Assembly: GCA_012934845.2 (NCBI GenBank)
Contig: WNNJ02003665.1
Span: forward strand, 372,001 to 436,000
DNA: 64,000 nucleotides
Reading direction: 5' to 3'
Origin: Pomphorhynchus laevis
Taxonomy: Eukaryota > Acanthocephala > Palaeacanthocephala > Echinorhynchida > Pomphorhynchidae
Position numbers and translations under genes: made by a program. The notes below the pieces were generated by a model, which was not told the DNA's origin, made no database searches, and worked only from the letters and a program-made list of their open reading frames with translations. Positions 54,931-64,000 of this stretch are shown in pieces. The first letter of the stretch is position 1. Each line of letters begins with the position of its first letter.

Positions 54931-55248
54931 ATTATTGGAGCTGGATCAAAGGAAATGCTAAATTTTATTTGATATTTCGCTAACCTCTGTTAGCATCTTT
55001 AGAAAATTAATAATTTTCTGAAGATTTTACAGAGATTAGCGAAATATCAATATAAGAAATACTTCAATAATTCTTTATTTCTTATCTGTTGTATTTTCGA
55101 GCGACAAAGAAAGGAGGAAAATTTTGTTATTAATATTTCGCTAACCACTGTTAGCATTTTCAGAAACTTTCCTGCAGATGTTAACAGAGGTTAGCTAAAT
55201 ATTAATAACAAAATTTTCCTCTTTTCTTTGATCCAACTCCAACAATTC
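54931..55248. mobile_element. Double foldback element
   Basis: Outer ends ATTATTGGAGCTGGATCAAA and TTTGATCCAACTCCAACAAT pair, as in the element at 1992-2203. Between them are two complete tip pairs in a row: 54970-55050 and 55125-55210. The tips include TGCTAACAGTGGTTAGCGAAATATT (minus, 55147-55123) and CTGAAGA, then TTAGCGAAATATC (plus, about 55017-55047). Confidence 0.75.
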
Positions 55249-57431
55249 TATTGGAATAATCATTTTCAAGTGTTATGCGCTTGACACTATGGCTACTTAA
55301 CACTCTAATTGAATTATCACATTGAATTATCACATTGAATTATCATTGAACAGGATATATCTATAATATATATATAATGGGTGATGTCATTGTTCACATA
55401 CCATAAAAGCATGACAAATAATGATATAAGATTATATTTATCTCACCATAACAACTTTGTCTTTACAGAATTAGCTAATATCTTTGAAATGTATATACTG
55501 AGTTTAGAAATTGATACTCCGTAAATTTAAAGCAACTTAAAAATGCTTTAAAATATTTCAAAAAATTAATTTGAGAGATTGCAATTGCTAGCTTTTAATT
55601 TTCGATGGCTGATGGGCATAGACTTAAACCAATCTAATACGCTTTAATCCCTTTTGAAATTTTGTAAAAAATAAACGCATTGATTAAAAAATGGTTTGCA
55701 ATTTAAAGATGACTTTGAAAAGCCTTAAGAATATTTTGAAATTATTTTGATAGATTTTGATTGACTCCTAATGCTAATATTTAGACACTTTTATTGCTCA
55801 TTTGAATTATGTATCGTTACATTTTCATTTTGAACGACTACAAATAGTATTTTTGAATCAATTTTATGACGTAGTTTAAGTTGAATTACTTGCTTCAAAC
55901 ATTGCATATAAAAGATAACTCGGAAATTATAAAAATTATGACATTTATAATAAGGCTGCATATTCACCAAATCGTTTAGCAATAACTATTTTAGTTTTTA
56001 CTGAATATAATTTTTTTCTTGGTAAATAAGTTGTCTAAATTATTTGTTTCAAATTTATTCCTAAATGTCCACAAAATTTCTAAAACGTTTTGATATTTCA
56101 GTTCGTAATGTTGACTTTACTGATAATTCTGTATAAAAATGGCAAAACAAATACGCTATACATCTCTTAAATACATTATGTAATTGAACACTAATAGAGT
56201 TTGCAACGACAGAAGTTCTCATACTGTAAATACATTGTATTATAAAATATGCTACAACTAAATGCAATTATTGGGGCCAAAGCAGATATCAAATTGATTC
56301 TACAATTTTTACTACTAGATAATAGCCATTGAGCGTTAGGCAAATCTAATAAAAGGCAATGTAACTGTTAATTACAATCGATAAATAGCATTCATATGAC
56401 GATATAAATCCCATAATCGCAAGCATACCTGCTGGTTTTGATAATTTCATTGAATTGAAAAGGGCATAATCAGCAAATTAAAATTGAATTGTTACGAAAG
56501 AACAAATCTGTCATTATCAGAAATATTAAATGGTAATCAGTTAGTGGTTAATTCATAAAGCTACGTTAGAAAAGTAATTGTTAATAGTAGCAACGTCGGA
56601 AAATTAATTGTTCAGATAGCTAATTCGCTATCTGAACAATTTTATTATTTTACATTAAGCTATTTTTACTTAATTTTCTTTTCATTTACAATTAACTTAG
56701 CTATGAACTTGCAATTTACTGATTACGATTAAATATTCGTAAGGATGATAGATTTGTTCTGTCGAACTACGTTTAAAAAGTAATTGTTAACAATTACTGC
56801 GCTGAAACATTAATAAGTAATATAGAATGTATGAGAAATAAGATTAGAAATCATCAGGAGGAACTGTCATGCCATCAGTTTAAAATACTATTTTTTATAA
56901 TTAGTTAAACAAAATTATATTATTAAATATTACAAATATCTTGATCAAATCAAAATATTTACCTGAAAAACAAGTAGTCTTGTTTTACAATAAATACATA
57001 GGACGTCAATATTTGTATTGATAAATACGACGTCAATATTTGTATTGATAAATACGACGTCAATATTTGTATTAAGTTTTTGGTAACAAACGAGTGCTGG
57101 AATCGAATCCTAGAACATGTTGAGAATAATGAGTTATTCCCAATAATATGATGTAATAATATAACTTCTAACATAACGAGGTACATTTGATATGTTACAT
57201 AAAATGAATTTAAAATCACAATGGTAAAAAATATTAATGTAGAAGCAATTAATTCAAATATTGGTGCTGGTGTGCATGCTTATATTAAATTATTTTCTTT
57301 ATTCTTTCAATAAAACGAAAATTTCTTTAAAATTAGAAAATCTAGTATTAAATAATCAATATTCATAAAGAATTATAAGATAAATTTATTAAGGCAAATG
57401 TCGATTTAAAATATTTTAATTTGTAAATATT
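55249..57431. other. Long spacer
   Basis: Contents seen: a 37-codon open frame at 55411-55524 (+), MTNNDIRLYLSHHNNFVFTE, which also contains a strong acceptor (CTTTGTCTTTACAG); two protein-like minus frames at 55791-55982 and 56061-56267 without recognised families; a perfect 15-bp hairpin at 56606-56641 (AATTGTTCAGATAGC); a PLE box remnant at 56845-56880 (AAATCATCAGGAGGAACTGT). None of the frames is a firm gene. Confidence 0.35.
56992..57076 (+). repeat. 27-bp tandem repeat, three units
   Basis: AAATACGACGTCAATATTTG followed by TATTGAT is repeated three times; the first unit has a 4-base insertion. Each unit contains the palindrome GACGTC. Confidence 0.85.
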
Positions 57432-57437
57432 TTTATT
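57432..57437 (-). promoter_or_regulatory. Poly(A) signal of the basic protein gene
   Basis: AATAAA on the minus strand about 110 bp after the stop at 57548. Confidence 0.45.
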
Positions 57438-57547
57438 TTATGCTTATATGGTTTTATGCATATTTTACATTTTAACTGCTTATGCAATTTTTCCAGAATA
57501 CTATTTCCTTTAAATCTTATTAATTGACGAATAAGTTTTACTTTTAG

Positions 57548-57964
57548 TTATTTTCTAGGTCTTTTTGCTGGTGATTTCTTAGCTGGACTTTTTCTTGTTT
57601 CTTTAGCTTGTAATAGTTCCTGACAAGCCTTTGACGGATATCGTCTACTACGACTCGTTAGAGTGTGACTGCTCGTAGACCGTACTCTTCTTTGTTGTTT
57701 ACGTTGTCCAAGAGCGACCTTGCGCTTCTTACCTTTTACATTTTTAGTTATATACGTTTTTCGTTTTGTAGCAGCACTCCGTGCCCTTTGAGGAGCCTTT
57801 CTTGGCCGTTTTTGTCTTGGGGATCGAATTCTCACCTCGTTTGTATCATCTATAAGGGCATCCATGGTCTCGCTTGCATTTTTTACATTATCGTCGGTTA
57901 GTTCCGTTGGTATATTTTCAATATCAGTAAATTTGGACTTTGGTTTGCCTAGACATTTACCCAT
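57548..57964 (-). CDS. Short, very basic protein with an acylation-like N terminus
   Basis: 138 residues. The start, MGKCLGKPKSKF, has Gly2 and Cys4, as in doubly acylated (myristoyl plus palmitoyl) membrane proteins. Residues 13-44 are acidic (DIENIPTELTDDNVKN, ETMDALIDDTNEV). From about residue 48 on, the chain is packed with Lys and Arg (SPRQKRPRKAPQRARSA, KGKKRKVALGQRKQQRRV) and ends in SPAKKSPAKRPRK, an SPKK-like motif known from histone H1 and protamine-like tails. The acidic and basic halves make DNA or RNA binding plausible, while the N terminus suggests membrane. I recognise no family. No clear acceptor precedes the ATG. The frame is much longer than expected by chance for this composition, and a poly(A) signal follows. 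Confidence 0.65.
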   Translation of the reverse strand: MGKCLGKPKSKFTDIENIPTELTDDNVKNASETMDALIDDTNEVRIRSPRQKRPRKAPQRARSAATKRKTYITKNVKGKKRKVALGQRKQQRRVRSTSSHTLTSRSRRYPSKACQELLQAKETRKSPAKKSPAKRPRK

Positions 57965-58189
57965 TGCCGTTACTTATTCAATCGTTTCTTGTTTCTTTTC
58001 TTATCACCAAGTTAAGAAATTATATTGTTATTTTTTACTTAATGCAAGTAATTTTGGCGCGTAATTTACAAACTGCTCTCGGCGTCGATTTTTCTTTAAA
58101 AACTCAAAATTAAAAAGTATTGAATAAATTTTTTATCCAATAAGTCATATCAGCCTAAGCTATTTTAGGTATTTTATTATTTATAAATT

Positions 58190-58705
58190 AAAAATAATAT
58201 AAAGTAAACAATAAATCAACTAATAAGTAATTATATAAGAGTTTGTATAATTTATATCTATAAAGTTTAAATTTAAAATTAAAATAGTTAATTTTTATGA
58301 ATTGAATAATAAATAGCAGACGATAAATTAGAATTAAGATTAGAGGTCATCATGATGAAACAATATATTATCAGGTTTCGGCCTCTATTCCTCGACCCAA
58401 CATAGCAGCGGGAACAAATACATGCCAATGACTTATTTCCTCTGATATAATTTTCCTATTTCGTATCTTATTATAATACAAAGTTTATAAATGAAAACCG
58501 AATTTGATGAATTGACTAATAAATAACAAACGATAAATTAATAAATTAAGATTAGATGTCATCAGGAAAAACTGCTATGTAATCAGGTTTCGAAACCTAT
58601 TCCTCGACCCAACATGGCTGTGGGACCAAATACATGGCAATGACCTATTTCCTCTGGTGAAATTTGATTATTTATTGTGCCTTATTCTAATACAAATTAT
58701 GTTAT
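58190..58705 (-). repeat. Tandem PLE tails fused to the end of a LINE
   Basis: Two minus-oriented tails in tandem. The first has box GAGGTCATCATGATGAAACA, TCGGCCTCTATTCCTCGACC and CATAGCAGCGGGAACAAATA; the second has box GATGTCATCAGGAAAAACTG and CATGGCTGTGGGACCAAATA. The second continues through CCTTATTCTAATACAAATTA to TTATTTATTATCCAT, the complement of the PLE stop region. That stop is also the stop of the LINE frame 58702-60816. Confidence 0.8.
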
Positions 58706-60816
58706 TTATTATCCATGTCTTCGAGCACAGCGCAAAACTCGCTGTGGTGGGTTGTCATAAGATTAATAGGTTTGGAACAGCTGGAACGTGGCGAGCGTAA
58801 GCATGCGGAAACTGATCGTGCGATTTCAAAACTGATGTCTCGTTTCATCTTTATGGCTAGATCAGGATAAGAACGCGTTGACCGATGCGTCAGTTTTGAA
58901 GCCGTGGTTTTGATTAATCTTCCCGCTTCTATGCCCATTCCTCCCGAAGTGGAGAAAATAAGAGGTATGAAAGACCCTCGTTCAACTAGCGCAATCCGTT
59001 CACTGTATTTGGCTTTCTTGCGACTCTCGTTGTATTCGAAAACAGACTCAGGCTTCCTTGATATGTTCGATTGAGCAGGTGCAGCAAATACATTAACATC
59101 AAAAAATGTTCGCTCAAATCGACTACCGTGTAGCCCGGAACAAACTATGTCAAGACGCGCGCTTGGATCACGGGTTGTTGTTCGTTCAAAAGTAATATTT
59201 CCAGGAACCTCGGTTAGCTGAGGTTCGCAAGCTACGCCGTGAGATATGCGGCTAAGATAGTGTGAGATGATGTCGCGGACTGCATTATGCCGGATCGAAG
59301 GCAAAGCACCTCGTCTACATGATAAGGAATGAGCCACACTGACTCGAGTGCCGCAAATGCAGTTGCTAACTCCAATCTTAGGATCAGTATGTCCATACCT
59401 TGCGTTCAAAGCATCCCTGAATTCGTTAGAAGAAAGATAAAAATTTTCATGCTTGAGCGGAAGCGCACTTAACCACGAAGAAGCTCCACTGCGAGCAGCA
59501 TGCGCGATCAGATTACTGGTTGCGGGTATCGCTAAGATCGGAATTTTAGAGAGGCGTTCTTGGTGCGATAGTGATCGTAGTGTCTTGATTTCGCTAAGCA
59601 TAGTTTTCTGCCTCTCTCTTAGGCTATCGCCACCTGAACCAGAATTATAGGTTGAAATTAGCATGTTTGAGGATTTGCGTTCAAGTGTGGCTATGGTTGC
59701 AGGGTTCGCGATACCAATACCTCCAAATTTTAAAGGAGAGCACAATATTGACTTCCAGTCTTCATCGAGGTCCCAGGACACGAAGTTTGGGAGAAGCTGT
59801 GTGGTTAAGGTGTGTGACAGATCCGACCAGATAGTGGCTGAACAGTCGCAGGTGCGCATTATATGTGTCCACTTAAATTGGACGGAGTTGATTAATCCTG
59901 CAAAAGCGACATGCGGATCTACCTTGGCAACATAATCGAGACGTTGCAGCATTGTGGTCCATGTAGACAGAAGTTTCGCGGTTGCTGCATTTACAAAATC
60001 GTTGGACCCGACTAGACTGCCGAGAATGATGATTCCATCTGTGGAAGTTTTTATTTCGGGGTCGAGGAGGTTCGATTGATCAATATGAAGGTGTGATAGG
60101 AGGTGAGACTTACGTGTGTTTACGAAATAGCCATACTTTGGTCCATCGGTATGAAGCACTTCCCATACCTGTTTCAAAACGTCAGTGGTCCCAATAAAGT
60201 TGGCGTCGTCTGCATGCCATTTTTGGAAGATCGACGGAACTTTGCGTTGAATTGCTTTTATCAAAGGGAGAGAGGTCAGGGCGAAGCCAGCCATCGCAAA
60301 AGGATCGCCCTGGGTGAAACCTTCGGTGGAATATAAGCTTTGACTTCCCACAATGAGTTGTGCAGGGTTTGCGTAGACATTACAAAGAGCCCGAGAAAGC
60401 GACGGGCATACGAAATTTATGTTGTGTAATGCCACCGCTCTGTTTGTTTGGTTGAAAGCATTTGAAGCATTGATTGACAAAATACAGTGGTCGTCGTGAC
60501 GGTTAAACTCATCTCTAAGTGTGCTGATGGCGACTTCGATATCGCCTTTTTGAGAAGCCCCCAATTGAACGGACCCAGCAACGTCCTGAATGTCATTGCG
60601 AACAATATCTAGAATGGCCCGGCTTATAATGCGTCTGACAGTATTGCAAATACCTATGGGGCGGATTCCTCCTGACTTTTTCTCTAAAGCAACCAGACGG
60701 CAAGCGGTGAAAGCATCTAAAGTTCCTGGAGTGAGTGGTTTTGTTGCGACGAAGATAGCGAATTTGGCAAGTGCTTTGGCTAAGCTGAGTGAATTCGAAT
60801 CAAAATCTGTCAGCAT
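58702..60816 (-). CDS. LINE polyprotein: RT plus CCHC and PD-(D/E)XK-like endonuclease
   Basis: A 704-codon minus frame. RT: RLVALEKKSGGIRPIGICNT, VQLGASQKGDIEVAISTLRD, CILSINASNAFNQTNRAVAL (motif A), FTQGDPFAMAGFALTSLPLI, KWHADDANFIG (catalytic HADD box in place of YADD), YGYFVNTRKSHLL. C-terminal: CICGTRVSVAHSLSC (C-x-C, H, C), LPSIRHNAVRDIISHYL, ARLDIVCSGLHGSRFERTFF, DVNVF, then a conserved tail. This layout belongs to LINEs with a restriction-enzyme-like endonuclease (R2-like groups) and lacks an APE domain. The N terminus (DNA-binding fingers) is missing; the frame begins at the RT, so the copy is 5'-truncated but open throughout. The last codons, MDNK-stop, coincide with those of the PLE. 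Confidence 0.85.
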   Translation of the reverse strand: MLTDFDSNSLSLAKALAKFAIFVATKPLTPGTLDAFTACRLVALEKKSGGIRPIGICNTVRRIISRAILDIVRNDIQDVAGSVQLGASQKGDIEVAISTLRDEFNRHDDHCILSINASNAFNQTNRAVALHNINFVCPSLSRALCNVYANPAQLIVGSQSLYSTEGFTQGDPFAMAGFALTSLPLIKAIQRKVPSIFQKWHADDANFIGTTDVLKQVWEVLHTDGPKYGYFVNTRKSHLLSHLHIDQSNLLDPEIKTSTDGIIILGSLVGSNDFVNAATAKLLSTWTTMLQRLDYVAKVDPHVAFAGLINSVQFKWTHIMRTCDCSATIWSDLSHTLTTQLLPNFVSWDLDEDWKSILCSPLKFGGIGIANPATIATLERKSSNMLISTYNSGSGGDSLRERQKTMLSEIKTLRSLSHQERLSKIPILAIPATSNLIAHAARSGASSWLSALPLKHENFYLSSNEFRDALNARYGHTDPKIGVSNCICGTRVSVAHSLSCRRGALPSIRHNAVRDIISHYLSRISHGVACEPQLTEVPGNITFERTTTRDPSARLDIVCSGLHGSRFERTFFDVNVFAAPAQSNISRKPESVFEYNESRKKAKYSERIALVERGSFIPLIFSTSGGMGIEAGRLIKTTASKLTHRSTRSYPDLAIKMKRDISFEIARSVSACLRSPRSSCSKPINLMTTHHSEFCAVLEDMDNK

Positions 60817-60837
60817 GTGAAGCCATGAGCGAGCATA

Positions 60838-60935
60838 AAATAATAATTTATTTAAAATAATAATAATAATAATAATTTATTTGTTTATTATTTAAAATAA
60901 TAATTTATTGTTTATTTTTAATTTATGAGAGAAAT
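60838..60935. repeat. (AAT)n-rich spacer between two LINEs
   Basis: AATAATAATAATAATAATTT and AATAATTTATTGTTTATTTT separate the 5' edges of the two head-to-head LINEs. Confidence 0.8.
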
Positions 60936-60939
60936 ATTT

Positions 60940-62475
60940 ATTTATCAAACCATATGGCACGGACAAGGGGAAATATCACAGTCTATACAAGCATGCATTA
61001 AACTAAAAAAAGATTTACAAGCTTTAAAATCATCGCTGTCGGTCCTAGCGATGATTTATCTAGAACCTGGTAAATACTAAAAACAATAGGCCCAAAATTT
61101 GGATATTATGTTAATCCACTAAAGACAGCTGCTAATACACAATAAACATGAATTCGACACTAGCAACTTCACCGGCTGTAAAATAAGTGAGCGTGCTATC
61201 GAAGTACTCGGAACTCCCATTGGAGCAGAAGCTGATGTTTTGGATATTATAAAAACGGTAGCATCCTGGGCATCCACACTTGAAACATTAGTTGAAGTTA
61301 GTAAAATTGATCGACAGACTGCTTATTTCGACTTAATGCACTCTGTGCAATGGAAATTGATATATACTTACAGAACAGTACCAATGTGCACGGATGTCAC
61401 ACAAGCGAAAATTGAACAAGCAGATAAAGAATTATTAAGTCTACCGTTCAAGTTAGGGGCATTGAGTTAGTTGATCCGGAATACATCGCTGACTTTGAGT
61501 ACGATTGTTCTCGTAGAATGTACGAAACCTATCGAGACGGATATACGGGAGAAAACCTGAGGGATGTTCAAACTCAAACAGCTAGAAACATTTCGTACAT
61601 GAGATTAAACGTAGCCAAATCGAGGAAAGAATTAATACTAAAATCTCTACCAGCGGATTACTTTAAGATATTGGCACATGCTAGTTACAAGGGAGCTTCA
61701 TCGTGGCTATCTTCCCTACCTCTACGTCACGAGGGGTTTCGGCTTACAAATAATAAGTTTAGCGATGCATTAGCAGGTCGCTATGGATGGTCTTTGCGAG
61801 CATTAGAAAATAAAAAATCCATATGTTCTTTAGAAATGGCTATCAATCATGTATTTTCGTGCAAGACTGGAGCGTTACCATCTATCAGGCATAATGAAGT
61901 AAGGGATATATTTTCTAACCTCTTAAGCGGGATATGCAGTGGCATGGAGGTTAAACCAGTATTAGCACCCGTTCCATCTTATTATCGTTTTAATAACAAT
62001 AGCACAAGCGTATCGAAAGAAGCGCGTCTGGATGTTGTATGTAGTGGACTATTCGGAAGCCGGTTTGAGCGGACATTTTTGGATGTCGCGATATTTAATG
62101 TGCATGCTCCCTCTAACTCCCGAACTGAGTGTAAGGCTGACTTTGAATACAATGAAAAACGGAAAATATCGAAGTATGGATAGCGAATTTCAAGTTTAGA
62201 ACATGCGAATTTCACTTCGTTAATTTTTTCGTCTTCAGGAGGATTAAGTCAGAAATCTAATAGGATAATGAAGCAAATAGCGTCAAAATTAAGCTCAAAA
62301 CGGAACTCCCATATCCTTAAATAATAAAAAATATACGAGAAAAAATTTCATATGCCTTAGCTCGTGCTGCATCTGCCTGTTTAAGAGCGCCACGCTCTAC
62401 ATATGGAAAACCTGTTTACGATCATTTTCGATCAACAGAAGAGATGTCACGAAAGGCGGACGATTGGAATTAATA
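60940..62475 (+). mobile_element. Second REL-endonuclease LINE, diverged family
   Basis: Plus-strand remnants: KTIGPKFGYYVNPLKTAA (near 61080-61130), KISERAIEVLGTPIGAEADV, then frames 61240-61470 (SVQWKLIYTYRTVPMCTDVT) and 61518-62183 (ASYKGASSWLSSLPLRHEGF, INHVFSCKTGALPSIRHNEV, ARLDVVCSGLFGSRFERTFL, DVAIF, DFEYNEKRKISKYG). It ends near SAYALARAASACLRAPRST-like coding at about 62340-62410. It is homologous to 58702-60816 but clearly different in sequence. The N-terminal RT is missing; about three breaks. Confidence 0.82.
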
Positions 62476-62739
62476 TTCTCATCAATTAATATTTAATTAT
62501 CAATTTTTGTTTGTTATAAATTCAATTTATTTTAAAAAATATTTGTTAAAAAAATATTAGTAGAAATCTAAATTTAAAAACTTATAATCATCAATTACAT
62601 TAACTTACATTAACTTATAATGTAATTTAAATTCACCGCATTATTTCATCAATTTATTCTACGTTGAATAGTGAAAGAATAAAACATTGCCGTATGTGTA
62701 ATAGTTCTTTTAAAAGTTGTTAGCAAAATCGACATCATT
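62476..62739. other. AT-rich spacer
   Basis: No gene or repeat is recognised. Confidence 0.4.
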
Positions 62740-63580
62740 AATTAACATTTTTGATATGACACTGAATGGAATTTTCAAAGATCGGTTTAACTACCACAAG
62801 ATTTTGCATATATTACAAACTTATATTGTTAATTTTATCGTTCCATCTTGAAATATGGTTAAAGGATGAGAATGTACTTGGAAGATTAAATTCAAGCATA
62901 AGTTCCTGACATAACGAGGGTTTGTCTAATATACGAACTAGAATTGATGATGTTATCTGCTAAAGACAAAGAAACCATTTTAAATGTCTTTATCTGATTT
63001 TATCGACGGCAGCCAAACTACTTTATATGAGATTTAGTCAGAATACCTTCAATCCATAAGTGACAATTGGAGCAAACACTATTCTAAAATACTTCAATGC
63101 TTTGGCGAAATATGCTTTTCAGAAGTGAAACTTTATGTAAGCGTTGATCTATTTCGTACAAGATTTGTTCGTAATTGTGCAAGAGAAGGTCCATCGCGAC
63201 GTCACATCAAACCCGAGATAACAAAATCTACCAATAGCTTCTATTTTTGAACCATTATAAAGGAGTACATCTGCTTTGGCATGTCTACAACCCTTTCGAA
63301 AGTTGATGATTTTTGTTGACGACTAAATTGTTATATTCACATTATTGGTGTAGCTTTAGAGCTATGCAAGTTGACTCGATCACATAAAGTTATTAGGTCA
63401 TTCGCATACACAATATATTTAACTTTCGTTTTCTCTATTATCGCCGGTAAATCCGAGACTAAAAGACTAACAAGCAGAGGGCTTATTGGATCGCCTTGCA
63501 TACACCACGATTTTGAATGAAGAACATCAAAAAATTTACTCTGTCAAATATACGAATGTCATGAGGTTTTAACATATACT
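62740..63580 (-). mobile_element. LINE RT fragment, decayed
   Basis: Minus-strand remnants near 63510-63350 read WCMQGDPISPLLVSLLVSDL, PAIIEKTKVKYIVYANDLIT, LCDRVNLHSSKATPI, with broken C-terminal coding toward 62800. It is probably the same group as 26930-28240. Many breaks. Confidence 0.65.
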
Positions 63581-63789
63581 CCATTACATGAAGAACAAAA
63601 CCTTATAATTTTAAATTGCGTTTTAACTTTGTTGCAAGGTGATTTCGATTTTGACATCCTTTAGCATTGGGATGTAATAAACCGACTTCTGGGATCCTTA
63701 TTAATAACGGATTCAATTGCATAATATAAAAAATATAACCAAAACCAGGATGCTTTTTTATTATTTCGAAAGAACGTTTTCGAGCTAAC

Positions 63790-63826
<37 letters not shown>
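63790..63826. repeat. (AT)n microsatellite
   Basis: An uninterrupted run of about 17 AT dinucleotides. Confidence 0.95.
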
Positions 63827-63831
<5 letters not shown>

Positions 63832-63901
63832 GAAAGTGTTAAACCAGAATTCAAAGCAAGAAAAACAGTTTTTTGCAAACGTTTCGGTCCCTTACTGCTC
63901 T

Positions 63902-64000
63902 TATATATATTATTATAACTATAACATCCTTTCTAACAAAATTAAACCATCAAGTAAATATAAATATATGAATAAAATTGAATTAATAGAAGCCTTAAAT
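63902..64000 (+). mobile_element. PLE copy running off the window
   Basis: It matches 5705-5802 of the PLE coding region (TATAAATATATGAATAAAAT, TGAATTAATAGAAGCCTTAA) with few changes. It is 5'-truncated at about 63902 and continues past the end of the window. From this evidence it should contain the catalytic box and tail downstream. Confidence 0.8.

Noticed and set aside
57080-57112. tRNA-like B box (GGAATCGAATCC)
   Set aside because: There is no A box at the right distance and no foldable acceptor stem.

Overview
The window is AT-rich animal nuclear DNA. It has sparse protein-coding genes with short GT-AG introns (about 50-130 bp where untouched by repeats), AATAAA poly(A) signals, and a heavy load of Penelope-like elements (PLEs), CR1/L2-type LINEs and REL-endonuclease LINEs. 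The calcium pump, SH2 and Josephin genes are of animal type. I cannot name the species; the repeats fit an invertebrate.

Host genes, left to right: the 3' part of an SH2-domain gene (1306-3710, +), one of whose introns was swollen by repeats; a secreted PI-PLC X-domain protein (9510-10559, -); candidate exons near 15.4-15.8 kb (-); a small three-exon gene (33986-34322, +); two small unrecognised genes (35037-35285, -, and 36074-36600, -); a SERCA-type calcium ATPase with an uninterrupted coding region and a 5'UTR intron (41712-45088, +); a Josephin-type deubiquitinase (53755-54309, -); and a short, very basic protein with an acylation-like N terminus (57548-57964, -). The genes do not form one pathway, and no operon-like arrangement is visible.

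Mobile DNA fills most of the rest. One PLE with an open 465-codon reverse transcriptase sits at 4945-6820. Its roughly 350-bp 3' tail recurs about fifteen times on both strands (0.2-1.1, 14.7-15.2, 17.9-18.2, 20.6, 22.1, 26.7, 28.3, 45.2-46.1, 56.8 and 58.2-58.7 kb). PLE reverse-transcriptase shards lie at 2.7, 8.0, 25.5 and 63.9 kb, and a second PLE family at 18.4-19.1 kb. CR1/L2-type LINEs lie at 8.5-9.15, 11.05-13.65, 29.6-30.3, 37.0-40.0, 46.5-48.2, 48.6-49.0 and 49.3-53.5 kb. Two LINEs with a C-terminal CCHC plus PD-(D/E)XK-like domain face away from each other at 58.7-62.5 kb. Foldback elements, whose tips carry a CTGAnGA-hairpin-GAAA core resembling half of a hammerhead ribozyme, lie at about 2.0, 9.2, 19.2, 19.7 and 55 kb. 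Tandem arrays of 13, 22, 27, 103 and about 250 bp add to this.

The strongest leads are the PLE tail (possible RNA pseudoknot, near-palindromic terminus, fused in frame to the end of a LINE ORF), the ribozyme-like tips of unrelated foldbacks, and a window-wide recurrence of short near-perfect inverted duplications that look like template-switch products.
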